From Sphingomonadaceae bacterium (GTDB lineage Bacteria; Pseudomonadota; Alphaproteobacteria; Sphingomonadales; Sphingomonadaceae), in NCBI GenBank assembly GCA_019239915.1, contig JAFAZF010000041.1:1-53932 (forward strand): a DNA stretch of 53,932 nt. Direction: 5' to 3'. Positions within the stretch are counted from its first letter, which is position 1, and every line of letters begins with the position of its first letter. The notes below the pieces were generated by a model, which was not told the origin of the DNA, made no database searches, and saw only the letters and a list, made by a program, of their open reading frames with translations. Positions 33,256-42,874 of the stretch are shown here, in pieces. Made by a program: the position numbers and the translations under genes.

Positions 33256-34833
33256 ATGACGACCACCAACGGCGCCGATCGCCGCACCTTCGCGATCATC
33301 TCCCACCCCGATGCCGGCAAGACGACGCTGACCGAGAAGCTGCTGCTTTCCGGCGGCGCGATCCACCTTGCCGGAGAGGTCAAGGCGCGCGGCGCCAACC
33401 GTCGCGCGCGCTCCGACTGGATGAAGATCGAGCAGCAGCGCGGCATCTCCGTCACCTCTTCGGTGATGACGTTCGAGCGCGCCTATGAGGGCGAGACGCT
33501 CACCTTCAACCTGCTCGACACGCCCGGCCACGAGGACTTTTCCGAGGACACGTACCGCACGCTGACCGCGGTCGATTCCGCGGTGATGGTGATCGACGCC
33601 GCGCGCGGCATCGAGGCGCAGACGCTCAAGCTGTTCGAGGTCTGCCGCCTGCGCGACGTGCCGATCATCACCTTCGTCAACAAGGTCGATCGCGAGGGGC
33701 TAGCGCCTTACGCGCTGCTCGACGAGATCGCCGACAAACTCGCCCTCGACGTCACGCCGATGAACTGGCCGGTCGGCATGGGCGGGTTGTTCGAGGGACT
33801 GTTCGATCTCCGCACCCATGTGCTGACGCGGCCGGATCAGGCGCCGGAACCGCTCACCGGCCTCGATGATCCGCGGCTCGACGCGCTGCTCTCGGCCGAC
33901 GGCGTCGCGCGGCTGCGCGAAGAGGCGGAACTGGCGCTCGCCGGCTATGGCGCGCTCGATCACGAAGCCTATCGTGCCGGCAGCCAGACGCCGATCTTCT
34001 TCGGTTCGGCGCTACGCGAATATGGCGTCGAAGCGCTGATCGACGCGATCGGCGCGCTCGCGCCGCCGCCGCGACCGCAGCCCGCCTCGCCACGCGCGAT
34101 CGCGCCGGACGAACCCAACGTCGCGGGCTTCGTCTTCAAGGTGCAGGCGAACATGAACCCGCAGCATCGCGATCGCATCGCCTTCATGCGGCTCTGCTCG
34201 GGCAGGTTCCGCCGCGGCATGAAGCTGAAGCAGGTCCAGACGGGCAAGGCGATCGCGATCAACTCGCCGATCTTCTTCTTCGCGCAGGATCGCGAGATCG
34301 CCGACACCGCGCTGCCGGGCGACATCATCGGCATCCCCAATCATGGCGTGCTGCGCGTCGGCGATACGCTGACCGAAGGCGAAGCGATCGCCTTCACCGG
34401 CATCCCCAATTTCGCGCCCGAAATCCTCCGCCGCGTCCGCCTGCTCGATCCGACCAAGACGAAGCAGCTGCGCACGGCGCTCAACGACATGGCCGAGGAG
34501 GGCGTCACCCAGCTGTTCAAGCCGATGGTCGGCAGCCAGTGGATCGTCGGCGTCGTCGGTCAGCTCCAGCTCGAAGTGCTGATCTCGCGGCTGCAGGCGG
34601 AATATAATGTCGCCGCCGAATTCGAACCGGCGCCGTTCGAGACCGCGCGCTGGCTCGACGCGAGTGAGCCCGCCAAGCTCAAGGCGTTCATGGACGGCCG
34701 CAAGAATGCGATGGCCGAGGATCGCGACGGCGCGCCGGTGTTCCTCGCGCGCGACAATTGGGAGCTTTCCTATGTCAACGAGCGATCGCCGGACATCCGC
34801 TTCTCGGCAACGAAAGAGCGCGCGCACGCCTGA
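33256..34833 (+). CDS. prfC: Peptide chain release factor 3
   Basis: Translational GTPase of 525 residues that recycles RF1/RF2 after peptide release. G motifs: G1 SHPDAGKTT, the G2 region QQRGISVTSSV, G3 DTPGHEDFSEDTYRTL and G4 NKVDR. The RF3-specific ARRARSDWMKIE-type stretch and the C-terminal ERSPDIRFS are present. It appears to be monocistronic. Confidence 0.96.
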   Translation: MTTTNGADRRTFAIISHPDAGKTTLTEKLLLSGGAIHLAGEVKARGANRRARSDWMKIEQQRGISVTSSVMTFERAYEGETLTFNLLDTPGHEDFSEDTYRTLTAVDSAVMVIDAARGIEAQTLKLFEVCRLRDVPIITFVNKVDREGLAPYALLDEIADKLALDVTPMNWPVGMGGLFEGLFDLRTHVLTRPDQAPEPLTGLDDPRLDALLSADGVARLREEAELALAGYGALDHEAYRAGSQTPIFFGSALREYGVEALIDAIGALAPPPRPQPASPRAIAPDEPNVAGFVFKVQANMNPQHRDRIAFMRLCSGRFRRGMKLKQVQTGKAIAINSPIFFFAQDREIADTALPGDIIGIPNHGVLRVGDTLTEGEAIAFTGIPNFAPEILRRVRLLDPTKTKQLRTALNDMAEEGVTQLFKPMVGSQWIVGVVGQLQLEVLISRLQAEYNVAAEFEPAPFETARWLDASEPAKLKAFMDGRKNAMAEDRDGAPVFLARDNWELSYVNERSPDIRFSATKERAHA

Positions 34834-34850
34834 CCATTCTCGTTTCCCGC

Positions 34851-34873
34851 GCGATCGTTGCGCAACCGATCGC
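34851..34873 (+). terminator. Hairpin downstream of prfC
   Basis: A 7-bp stem GCGATCG / CGATCGC with a 9-base loop lies 17 bp after the prfC stop. There is no T-run, so terminator function is uncertain. Confidence 0.35.
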
Positions 34874-34917
34874 GATGAAGGGCGTTCGGGCGGTTTCGAT
34901 GACGGGAGACAGGGTCG

Positions 34918-35148
34918 ATGATCAGGACCATCGCCATGCCGCTCGCCGGTATCGCGTTCGCGCTGGCCGGCTGCAGCCAGGAGACGAAGAACGACGCCTC
35001 GGCGACCACCAGCTCCGCCGGAAACGACGCCGACAATATGCTGACCGCGGCGGGGAACGCCACCGACAACGCGTTCGACGCAGCGGGCAATGCGGTGAGC
35101 AACGCCGCCGACGCCACCGGCAACGCAGTCAGCAACGCGGTGCACTGA
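34918..35148 (+). CDS. Small Asn/Ala-rich lipoprotein
   Basis: A 76-residue protein with a lipoprotein signal (IAFALAGCSQ, lipid Cys at about residue 19). The mature part is built from repeats of the type NAxDNAxDAAGNAVSNA. It is similar in style to small entericidin-like or circumsporozoite-like low-complexity lipoproteins, but I cannot assign a function. A GGGAGA ribosome-binding site precedes the ATG. Confidence 0.75.
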   Translation: MIRTIAMPLAGIAFALAGCSQETKNDASATTSSAGNDADNMLTAAGNATDNAFDAAGNAVSNAADATGNAVSNAVH

Positions 35149-35238
35149 GTTCCGCCACGCAGCCGCTTAATCTATGTAATCATGGGAACATCCGGCGCCG
35201 CTTGCCGTTCGGCACGGCAGCGCAACAGGAGAGTTACC

Positions 35239-35817
35239 ATGATCCGGACCTTGTTCGCCGCCAGCGCGCTCGCGCTGACGGCCGCGGCCCCGCTTGCCGC
35301 GCAGCCGATGACCACCGCGGGCGGCGCCGGCACGATGAGCGCCAGCGACGTCGGTATGCAGCCGATGATGGGCGTGCCGCCGGCCGAGTTCGTCAAGCAG
35401 GCCGCCGCCAGCGATATGTTCGAGATCGAGAGCGCCAAGGTCGCGCTCGGCAAGAGCCGCACCAAGGGCGTGCAGGGCTTCGCGCAGATGATGATCCGCG
35501 ATCACACGACGACCACACGCCAGCTCAAGACCGCGCTGATGCACGACAAGTCGGTGCCGCCGCCGCCCGCCATGCTGCCGCCGGACAAGCAGGCGCTGCT
35601 CACGCAATTGCGCGGTACGCCGACCAAAGATTTCGATCATGTCTATTGGCAGCAGCAGCTCCAGGCGCACCAGCAGGCCTGGGCCCTGCATAAGGGCTTC
35701 TCGACGGACGGCAGCGATCCGGCGCTCCGGAAGGTCGCGGCCGGCGCGGTGCCGATCGTCGAGGAGCACCTCAAGATGATCAAGTCGGCGATGACCACTG
35801 CCGGCGGGCCGATGTAA
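35239..35817 (+). CDS. DUF4142 family protein, exported
   Basis: A 192-residue protein with a signal peptide (MIRTLFAASALALTAAAPLAAQ) and a mature alpha-helical DUF4142 domain. EFVKQAAASDMFEIESAKVALGKSRTKGVQGFAQMMIRDHTTTTRQL is the diagnostic start of this ferritin-like domain. The periplasmic function is unknown. A GGAG lies at the expected distance before the ATG at 35239. Confidence 0.9.
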   Translation: MIRTLFAASALALTAAAPLAAQPMTTAGGAGTMSASDVGMQPMMGVPPAEFVKQAAASDMFEIESAKVALGKSRTKGVQGFAQMMIRDHTTTTRQLKTALMHDKSVPPPPAMLPPDKQALLTQLRGTPTKDFDHVYWQQQLQAHQQAWALHKGFSTDGSDPALRKVAAGAVPIVEEHLKMIKSAMTTAGGPM

Positions 35818-35830
35818 TCAATAATCCCTT

Positions 35831-35930
35831 CCCTCCACAGGAGGGGCGTAGGGGTGGGGCAGTGCTGAAAGGGCTCGATGCTCCGAAGCGCTCCCCGCCG
35901 CCACGACCAAGCTCTTCAGTGAGTGGAGGG
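35831..35930. repeat. Degenerate inverted repeat between convergent genes
   Basis: CCCTCCAC (35831-35838) and GTGGAGGG (35923-35930) bound a G/C-rich block with GGAGGGGCGTAGGGGTGGGG inside. It fills the gap between the DUF4142 gene and the convergent ligase gene. It resembles a worn dispersed repeat; function unknown. Confidence 0.45.
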
Positions 35931-35937
35931 GCTCGCC

Positions 35938-37599
35938 TCAGCTCAATCCTTCGATCCGTCCCTGTGCGTCGAGCCTGATCCGTGTCGCTCCGGGCGTGCG
36001 GGGTAACCCGGGCATGGTCATCACGTCGCCGCAGATCGCGACGACGAAACCCGCGCCTGCGGACAGCCGCACTTCGCGCACCGGCAAGATGTGCCCCGAA
36101 GGCGCGCCGCGCAGCGCTTCGTCTGCGGAGAAGGAAACCGGCGTCTTGGCGATGCAGACGGGCAGGCGGCCATGCGCCGGCTCAATCCGGGCGAGCGTGC
36201 GCCGCGCCGCCGGTGCGAGCGCGATGCCGCCGGCGCCGTAGATGGTGCGCGCGATCGCCTCGATCTTGGCTTCGAGTGGGAGATCGAGTGGATAGGTGAA
36301 GCGGAGCGCCGGTGCGTCCGCCTCGCACAGCGTCGCGACATGATCGGCCAGCGCGATCGCGCCGGCGCCGCCCTCCGCCCAGTGCGTGCACAGGAACGCC
36401 TCGACGCCATGCTCGGCCTGGGCCCAGCCCGCGATGCGATCGAGCTCGGCATCGCTGTCGCCGGCGAAGTGGTTGATCGCGACGGCGACCGGCAGCCCGA
36501 AGCGCCGCATGTTGGCGATATGGCGGCCGAGATTGGCGAGCCCCGCCTCGAGCGCACCGGCATCGGGCTCGGCGACGCGACCGACGGTGGCGCCACCCTG
36601 ATATTTGAGCGCGCGCGCGGTCGCCACCACCACCACACAGGAGGGCGAGAGGCCGGCCGCGCGACACTTGATGTCGAGGAACTTCTCGGCGCCCAGATCC
36701 GCGCCGAACCCCGCCTCGGTGATGCAATAGTCGCCGAGCTTGAGCGCGGTGCGCGTCGCAATCACCGAGTTGCAGCCATGTGCGATGTTGGCGAAGGGGC
36801 CGCCGTGCATGAGCACGGGATTGCCCTCGAGCGTCTGCACGAGGTTCGGCTGGATCGCGTCCTTGAGCAGCACCGCGAGCGCGCCGGTTGCGTCGAGATC
36901 GGCGGCGGTCGCCTCGCGGCCGTCGCGAGTGCGGCCGATCACGATGCGGCCGATCCGCGCCTCGAGATCGTGAAGGTCCTCGGCGAGGCACAGGATCGCC
37001 ATGATCTCGGAGGCCACGGTGATGTCGAAGCCGGTCTCGCGCGAGACGCCTTCGCCGAGCCCGGTGACGACGCGGCGCAGCGCGCGATCGTTGGTGTCGA
37101 CGACGCGGCCCCAGCTCAGCGTCTTCGGATCGAGGCCGAGCGCGTTGCCCCAGTAGATATGGTTGTCGATCAGCGCGGCGAGCAGATTGTGCGCGGCGGT
37201 GATCGCATGGAAATCGCCGGTGAAATGGAGGTTGATCGCCTCCATGGGCGCGACCTGCGCGCGGCCGCCGCCGGTCGCACCTCCCTTGCGGCCGAACACC
37301 GGCCCCTGGCTCGGCTCGCGCAGCGCGATGACCGCGCGGCGGCCGGTGCGCGCCAGCGCGTCGCCGAGGCCGATCGTCGTCGTCGTCTTGCCCTCGCCGG
37401 GCGGCGTCGGGTTGATCGCGGTGACGAGGACGAGCTTGCCGTTCGGCTTGGCGCGCAGCGCATCGACGGTCGCCATGTCGATCTTCGCGAGATGGCGGCC
37501 GTGGCGATAGAGCGTCTCCGGCGCGAGGCCGATGTCGGCGGCGACCTCCTCGATCGGGCGGAGCGTGACGGTTCGGGCGATCTCGATATCGGTCGGCAT
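35938..37599 (-). CDS. fhs: Formate-tetrahydrofolate ligase
   Basis: ATP-dependent enzyme of about 553 residues that makes 10-formyl-tetrahydrofolate from formate. Motifs are [20 protein letters not shown] (P-loop), [57 protein letters not shown] and [13 protein letters not shown]. The ATG at 37599 is preceded by AGAGGA at a good distance; 37605 is the alternative. It follows the OPT gene by about 220 bp on the same strand. Confidence 0.95.
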   Translation of the reverse strand: MPTDIEIARTVTLRPIEEVAADIGLAPETLYRHGRHLAKIDMATVDALRAKPNGKLVLVTAINPTPPGEGKTTTTIGLGDALARTGRRAVIALREPSQGPVFGRKGGATGGGRAQVAPMEAINLHFTGDFHAITAAHNLLAALIDNHIYWGNALGLDPKTLSWGRVVDTNDRALRRVVTGLGEGVSRETGFDITVASEIMAILCLAEDLHDLEARIGRIVIGRTRDGREATAADLDATGALAVLLKDAIQPNLVQTLEGNPVLMHGGPFANIAHGCNSVIATRTALKLGDYCITEAGFGADLGAEKFLDIKCRAAGLSPSCVVVVATARALKYQGGATVGRVAEPDAGALEAGLANLGRHIANMRRFGLPVAVAINHFAGDSDAELDRIAGWAQAEHGVEAFLCTHWAEGGAGAIALADHVATLCEADAPALRFTYPLDLPLEAKIEAIARTIYGAGGIALAPAARRTLARIEPAHGRLPVCIAKTPVSFSADEALRGAPSGHILPVREVRLSAGAGFVVAICGDVMTMPGLPRTPGATRIRLDAQGRIEGLS

Positions 37600-37825
37600 G
37601 GCCATCCTCTAGCAGACCCGATGCCGGCTTGAAGGCCGGTTCGCGGGCACGATGCCGTCCGATTCGGGCCGCGGAAGGTGACAAAGGTATCGCGACGTCG
37701 ACCGCAGCGGGAGCCGAGCGGCCCGCATGAACCGGCGCGCTGTCACGGAGGTGGCGCCGGCGCGCGCTGACAGTGGCACGGTGTTCCCAACATTGCCAGC
37801 GCTCGCCCGGTGAGGACGCGCGGCC

Positions 37826-39790
37826 TCAGACCAACACGCCGAGCCGCTCGCCGGCGCGGCCGGCCCAGCGGTAGAGCAGCGCGAGCGCGGCGCCGAACAG
37901 GGCGAGGCCGATGATCGCCGCCGGCGTGGCGAAGCCGTCGCCGACCAGCGCGAGCGGCTCGTCCTTGCCGGTCGCGACGATCAGGGCGGCAAGCGCGACG
38001 CCGAATAGGCTCTCGCCGACGATGAAGCCGGAGGCGAGCAGCACGCCGATGCGCCGGGTGGCCGCGTCGCGATGCCGCTTCTCCCAGAGGTGGCCGATCA
38101 GCGCGCCGACGCTCACCGCCAGCGTCGCCGACAGCGGAAGGTAGATGCCGATGCCGACCGCGAGCGGCGGCAACCGCATCTTGCCGGCGCGGCCGAGCAG
38201 TGCGTCGATGCCGATCAGCAGGATGCCGATCGCCGCGCCCGAGCCGATCAGGCTCCAATCGAGCCCGGCGCCGAGCACGCCCTGGGCGAGCGCGGTGATC
38301 AGCGTCGCCTGCGGTGCCGGTAGCGCGGTGGTGCGGACCTGGCCGATCGTGCCGGCGAAGCCATAGGCCTTGTCGAGCAGATCGAGCACCGGCGGGATCA
38401 TCAGCGAGCCCGCGACGGTGCCGACCATCAGCGCGATCTGCTGCTTGGCGGGCGAGGCGGCGATCAGTTGGCCGGTCTTGAGATCCTGGAGGTTGTCGTT
38501 GGCGATCGTCGCGGCGGCGAAGATGATCGCGGTGGTGTAGAGCGCCAGCGCGGTGAGCTGCGGCACCGCGCCATGCCCGACCGCGGGCAGCACACCGATC
38601 GCGAGCAGCAGGCTGGCGCCGACGACGGCGAGGATACCGATGCCCGAAAGCGGACTGTTCGAGGAGCCGATCAGCCCCGCCATGTAGCCGCAGACCGACG
38701 AGACGAACACCGACACCACGAGCACATAGACCAGCCCCGCCACCGCGATCGGCAGCGCGAGATGCGCGAGCGGCCCTTCGGCGAGGAACGACCACAGCAA
38801 AGCGACGATCGGCACCGCGAGCGCCAGCGTGCCGAAGCCGAGAAGCGAGACGGGCAGGTCGCGCTCCTCGATCGGCAGCGCGGCCTCGCTCGTGCGCCGC
38901 AGCTTCGAGGCGGCGGCGGCTTCGCGCAAGCCCCGCCAAATCGGCGCCATCAGCGTCAGCAGCGTCCAGATCGCCGCCATGCCGATCACGCCCGCGCCGA
39001 TGAAGCGCACCTGGTGGCGCCAGACGTCCTGCGCCGCATCCGCCGCCGGACCGCCGACATGCTCGAACCACACCATCAGCGGCGTCGCGAAGCCGAAGGC
39101 GAAGACCGCGCCGACGAAGGTCGCGATGCCGACCGAGATGCCGACGAGATGGCCGACGCCGACCAGCGCGAACAGCAGGTCGACGGTGATCCCGGTGGCA
39201 CCGCCGCCGACGCGGAACCAGCGCTCGATATGGCCGCCGACGAGCTTGGTCGCGACGAGCGCCGGGAAGACGGCGGCGACGATCGATCCGGTGACGACCG
39301 CGCGCAGGCCGAGCCGGTTCTCGGCGTCGCCCTCGCGCGTGGTGCTGCCGACCTTCAGCACCTCCGCGGCGGCGACGCCTTCGGGGTAGGGCAGGTCCGA
39401 TCCGGTCACCAGCGCGCGGCGCAGCGGGATCGAGAGCAGCACGCCGAGCACGCCGCCGGTCGCGCAGAGCAGGAAGCTCGGCCAGAACGGGAAGCCATGC
39501 TTCCACCAGCCCATCATCACGAGGCCGGGGAGCACGAAGATGATCGAGCCCATCGCGCCCGCCGCGCTCGCGACGGTCTGGACGATGTTGTTCTCCCAGA
39601 TCGTGCTGCCCTTGGCGAGCCGGAGCAGCGCCATCGAGATCACCGCGGCCGGGATCGAGGTCGCGAAAGTGAGGCCGACCTTGAGCCCGAGATAGACATT
39701 GGCGGCGGTGAAGATCAGCGTGATCGCGCAGCCGAGCGCGAGCCCGCGCAGCGTCAGCTCTCTTCCGCGCTCCTCCTCGATCGGCCCCAT
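37826..39790 (-). CDS. OPT-family oligopeptide transporter
   Basis: Inner-membrane transporter of 654 residues with many hydrophobic segments. The N-terminus ELTLRGLALGCAITLIFTAANVYLGLKVGLTFATSIPAAVI is the standard start of bacterial OPT proteins. SDLPYPEGVAAAEVLKVG and SSNSPLSGIGILAVV are further family motifs. The family takes up peptides, often of 3-6 residues, or metal chelates; the substrate here is unknown. I used the ATG at 39790, which places the conserved N-terminus directly after the start. Confidence 0.92.
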   Translation of the reverse strand: MGPIEEERGRELTLRGLALGCAITLIFTAANVYLGLKVGLTFATSIPAAVISMALLRLAKGSTIWENNIVQTVASAAGAMGSIIFVLPGLVMMGWWKHGFPFWPSFLLCATGGVLGVLLSIPLRRALVTGSDLPYPEGVAAAEVLKVGSTTREGDAENRLGLRAVVTGSIVAAVFPALVATKLVGGHIERWFRVGGGATGITVDLLFALVGVGHLVGISVGIATFVGAVFAFGFATPLMVWFEHVGGPAADAAQDVWRHQVRFIGAGVIGMAAIWTLLTLMAPIWRGLREAAAASKLRRTSEAALPIEERDLPVSLLGFGTLALAVPIVALLWSFLAEGPLAHLALPIAVAGLVYVLVVSVFVSSVCGYMAGLIGSSNSPLSGIGILAVVGASLLLAIGVLPAVGHGAVPQLTALALYTTAIIFAAATIANDNLQDLKTGQLIAASPAKQQIALMVGTVAGSLMIPPVLDLLDKAYGFAGTIGQVRTTALPAPQATLITALAQGVLGAGLDWSLIGSGAAIGILLIGIDALLGRAGKMRLPPLAVGIGIYLPLSATLAVSVGALIGHLWEKRHRDAATRRIGVLLASGFIVGESLFGVALAALIVATGKDEPLALVGDGFATPAAIIGLALFGAALALLYRWAGRAGERLGVLV

Positions 39791-39911
39791 CGTCGCTCCT
39801 CGTCGCCCCGCTCGTGCCAGTGTGACGATTTGATAACCTTGAGCAAGAACCGAAATTTTAGGTGCGCTGCGGCAAAGGCATGCGCGGGGGGCGGCTGGTG
39901 TGGGAGCCGTC

Positions 39912-40475
39912 ATGGGCTTTGGAAAATTGCTGGCGGTGGCGGCGCTGACCTGCGCGGCCGTGCCGGCCACAGCGGAAGTGCTCGGCTTCGGCGGGCAGTG
40001 CGTGCCGACGGCGCGCACCATGTCCGGCGTGCAGCTGCACGGCGATGCCTGGACCTGGTGGGACCAGGCCGCGGGCGTCTACAAGCGTGGCGCGCGGGCG
40101 AAGGTCGGCGCGGTGCTCGTCTTCCGTCCTTCGGGGCGGATGAAGCTCGGCCATGTCGCGGTGATCAGCAAGCTGATCTCGCCGACGATCGCGATGGTCA
40201 CGCATTCGAACTGGTCGAGCTTCCACGGCGAGCGCGAGCAGATCGAGCGCGACGTGACGCTCGTCGACGTCTCCAAGAAGCACGACTGGAGCAAGGTCCG
40301 CGTCTGGTACAATTCGGTCGGCGGGCTCGGCGGCGGCGTCTACCCGACCTACGGCTTCATCTACGGCACGCCCGACAAGGCCGCCGGCAGCACCATGCGC
40401 ATCGCCAAGCCGTCGCGGCGGCTGACCGGTCCGTCACCCGACATCGTCGGCGCGGTGATCGATTCGCTGAGCTGA
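39912..40475 (+). CDS. CHAP-domain protein, exported
   Basis: A 187-residue protein with a signal peptide (MGFGKLLAVAALTCAAVPATA) and a CHAP amidase-like domain. The catalytic Cys is in FGGQCVPTARTM, and the His is in KLGHVAVISKL. Such enzymes cleave peptidoglycan peptide bonds in the periplasm. It lies divergent from the OPT gene. Confidence 0.86.
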   Translation: MGFGKLLAVAALTCAAVPATAEVLGFGGQCVPTARTMSGVQLHGDAWTWWDQAAGVYKRGARAKVGAVLVFRPSGRMKLGHVAVISKLISPTIAMVTHSNWSSFHGEREQIERDVTLVDVSKKHDWSKVRVWYNSVGGLGGGVYPTYGFIYGTPDKAAGSTMRIAKPSRRLTGPSPDIVGAVIDSLS

Positions 40476-40522
40476 GCGGCCCGCGCGGAGCGACCTCAGC
40501 CTACCTACGCTAAGGCAACATC

Positions 40523-40644
40523 GGCCGTTCGCTTCGAGCGGAGGGTCGAGCCTGTCGAGACCCGCAGTCGAGAAGGCGCGTTCGCGGCCGGTTCTCGACG
40601 AACGCGTCTGGGCTTCGCTCGACGCTGCTCGAACCGAGCGGACC
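40523..40644. repeat. Long inverted repeat, CCGTTCG family
   Basis: Outer arms GGCCGTTCGCTTCGAGCGGA and GCTGCTCGAACCGAGCGGACC and inner arms starting GTCGAGCC and ending GCTCGAC can pair. The element sits between the CHAP gene and the convergent hemerythrin-like gene and could separate their transcripts. Confidence 0.7.
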
Positions 40645-40663
40645 CGCTACGTCGCTGCCGAGC

Positions 40664-41092
40664 TCAGCGCAGGCGGACGGCACCGCGTCGCAGCGCTAGC
40701 GGGTAGAGGCAATCATTCTCGCGGCGCACGCGATCGAGCATGCGCGGCAGGATGGCGCGCGTCGCCGCGGCGAAGCCGGGCCAGTCGCCGCCGATCGCGG
40801 TATCGGGCCAGGCATCGAGATAGCCCACCCAATCGCCGCGCAGCGCGACGAACTCCTCGGCGAACATCTCGGCCGTGTCGGAAAGATCGGCGCTGCCGGC
40901 CTTGCTCATCTCCGGATAGATGAACTGCTCCTCGTAGGCGACATGATCGGCGATCGTCGCCTTGAGCTCGCCGAGCATGCCGGCGGCGCGGCCTGGTTGT
41001 GCTTCGTCTTCGTCGAGCAGCAGCAGGATCGCGCGGGCGCGCGTGCCGATGCCGTCATGCTCGTCGAGCAGCCGCGCGAGGCTGGCAGTCAT
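40664..41092 (-). CDS. Hemerythrin-like domain protein
   Basis: A four-helix protein of 142 residues. LARLLDEHDGIGTRARAIL and IADHVAYEEQFIYPEM fit the first two metal-binding helices of hemerythrin HHE domains. The last helix reads RVRRENDCLYPLAL, so some ligand His residues of classic members are missing and iron binding is uncertain. The ATG at 41092 was chosen; it follows a GGGGG-type ribosome site. Confidence 0.78.
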   Translation of the reverse strand: MTASLARLLDEHDGIGTRARAILLLLDEDEAQPGRAAGMLGELKATIADHVAYEEQFIYPEMSKAGSADLSDTAEMFAEEFVALRGDWVGYLDAWPDTAIGGDWPGFAAATRAILPRMLDRVRRENDCLYPLALRRGAVRLR

Positions 41093-41213
41093 GGCATTCC
41101 CCCCTTGAACGCACGAGCCTAGCAGCGGAAGGGTTAAGCCTTTGCCTGCTTGGCCCACGCGGGCGCGAAGATCGGCGCGGGCACCGAAACGGACGCGTCG
41201 CGTTCCTTATCGC

Positions 41214-41951
41214 ATGCGGATGGACACTCCGGCATCGGATCGGCTCGGCGCGGGCATCGCCGTCGCGATCGTGCATGGCCTGCTCGCCTATGCGCTGCTG
41301 CTCGGGTTGACTGGCAAGCTGCCGCAGAAGACCGCCGACGTGCTCAAGGTGTTCAACGTCACCGCGCCGCCGCCACCGCCGCCGGTTACGCCGCCGCCGC
41401 AGCCGAAATACCGCGCCCATGCCGGCCGCGCGTCGCCCGCCAACCTCCACGCCAAGCCGACCGAGATCGTCAAGCCGCCGCCGCGCGTGCCGCTGGTCGT
41501 GCCGCCGCCGATCGCCGCCGCACCGGTCGCCGGGCCGGGCGCGCAATCGAGCGCCGGCGCGAGCAACGTGCGCGGCCCGGGCACCGGCGCGGGCGGGCAG
41601 GGCAACGGCCTCGGCAGCGGCGGCGAGGGCAATGGCTTCGGAGGGGACTTCGAGCCGATACAGACCAAGGGTGATCTGAAGTTCTCGCGCTATCCGTTCG
41701 AGCTTAGCCACAGTGGCGTGACCCGCATCGGTGTCAGCATCTACATCCAGGCCGACGGGCGGGTAAGCGACTGCCGCGTAAAGCGATCAAGCGGCAACGC
41801 GCAGTTCGACGCGACCACCTGTGGTCTGATCCTGCAACGGTTTCGCTTCAAACCGCCCCACGACGCGCAGGGCAATCACGGCGGATGGTGGGACAACGAT
41901 TATTCTTGGGAGATCGAGGAGGACGACGAGAAGGGACCGGACGCGCGATAG
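41214..41951 (+). CDS. TonB-like energy transducer protein
   Basis: A protein of about 245 residues with one N-terminal membrane anchor (IAVAIVHGLLAYALLLGLTG), a Pro-rich periplasmic spacer (APPPPPPVTPPPQPK) and a Gly-rich stretch. The C-terminal TonB fold contains RIGVSIYIQADGRVSDCRVKRSSGNAQFDATTCGLILQRFRFKP. It would pass proton-motive energy to TonB-dependent receptors, though no ExbB/ExbD genes or receptor lie here. Start 41214 or 41220. Confidence 0.85.
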   Translation: MRMDTPASDRLGAGIAVAIVHGLLAYALLLGLTGKLPQKTADVLKVFNVTAPPPPPPVTPPPQPKYRAHAGRASPANLHAKPTEIVKPPPRVPLVVPPPIAAAPVAGPGAQSSAGASNVRGPGTGAGGQGNGLGSGGEGNGFGGDFEPIQTKGDLKFSRYPFELSHSGVTRIGVSIYIQADGRVSDCRVKRSSGNAQFDATTCGLILQRFRFKPPHDAQGNHGGWWDNDYSWEIEEDDEKGPDAR

Positions 41952-42078
41952 ACAGGCTGATTATGCGTCCGTAACGTTTTTCGCATCGGACGTGAAACGG
42001 CTTGCGCTGATCTGCGTTAGCAGGTGGGTCGAGCGGGTCGAAGGGCTCGTTCCGGATCGATTTCAGAGGAGATAGAAC

Positions 42079-42387
42079 GTGAAGGGCAAGCTCTCGATCA
42101 TCGCCATGGCGTCGCTCATCGCCACCCCGGTGGCGGTCTCCGTGCCGACGCAGGCGAGCGCGGAATATCATCACTATTACGGCCATGGCGGCCACTATCG
42201 CTACCGCTGCCGGCGCTCGAGCGGCACCACCGGCGCGATCGCCGGCGGCGTCGGCGGCGCAGTGATCGGCAACGCGATCGGCGGCGGCGTGCTCGGCACG
42301 GTGGCGGGCGGCGTCGGCGGTGCGCTGCTCGGCAAGCATCTCGACAAGAAGCACGACGCCGCGCAGAATCGCCGCAACGGCTGCTGA
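42079..42387 (+). CDS. Glycine-zipper protein, copy 1
   Basis: A 102-residue exported protein starting at GTG with GAGGAG 7 bp upstream. A signal peptide is followed by a His/Tyr-rich segment (YHHYYGHGGHYRYRC), then the glycine-zipper TTGAIAGGVGGAVIGNAIGGG and a basic tail KHLDKKHDAAQNRRNGC. Glycine-zipper proteins associate with the outer membrane or cell envelope. It is a tandem paralogue of the next gene, differing mainly in the signal peptide. Confidence 0.82.
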   Translation: MKGKLSIIAMASLIATPVAVSVPTQASAEYHHYYGHGGHYRYRCRRSSGTTGAIAGGVGGAVIGNAIGGGVLGTVAGGVGGALLGKHLDKKHDAAQNRRNGC

Positions 42388-42553
42388 GCGCCGCTGATCG
42401 TCACGAGCCGTCGGGATCACCAGCGGTCCCGGCGGCTTCGTGCGTCTGGAGACTTGGCGCGTTCATCGTCAGGTGCGGCGACGGACCGGCGGCCGCGTGC
42501 AACGGGTTCCGATCCGCTGCGTTGGCAGGCGACGCAGTTGGAGGAGTATCACC

Positions 42554-42868
42554 ATGAAAAACAGGCTTGTCGCGCTGAGCCTCGGCGCGTTGATCGTCGT
42601 CCCGGCGCTGCCCGCCCCGGCGCTCGCGCAATATGACAATTATCACGACCATCATTATTACGGCCGCGGCGACGACTATCGCTACCACTGCAAGCGCTCG
42701 AGCGGGACGACCGGCGCGATCGCGGGCGGCGTCGGCGGCGCGGTCGCGGGCAACGCACTCGGCGGCGGCGCGCTCGGCACGATCGCCGGTGGCGTCGGCG
42801 GCGCGTTGCTGGGTCAGCATCTCGACAAGAAGCACGACGCCGCGCAGAACCGCCGCAACGGCTGCTGA
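42554..42868 (+). CDS. Glycine-zipper protein, copy 2
   Basis: A 104-residue paralogue of the preceding gene. Its signal peptide MKNRLVALSLGALIVVPALPAPALA is unrelated to copy 1, but the mature part is nearly the same (RRSSGTTGAIAGGVGGAV versus KRSSGTTGAIAGGVGGAV, identical tail KHDAAQNRRNGC). The ATG at 42554 has GGAG upstream. Function unknown; probably cell envelope. Confidence 0.82.
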   Translation: MKNRLVALSLGALIVVPALPAPALAQYDNYHDHHYYGRGDDYRYHCKRSSGTTGAIAGGVGGAVAGNALGGGALGTIAGGVGGALLGQHLDKKHDAAQNRRNGC

Positions 42869-42874
42869 GCGACG

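Noticed and set aside
37728-37816. A short plus-strand frame starting MNRRAVTEVAPARADSGT in the gap between fhs and the OPT gene.
   Set aside because: Only about 28 codons, no ribosome-binding site and no recognisable feature.
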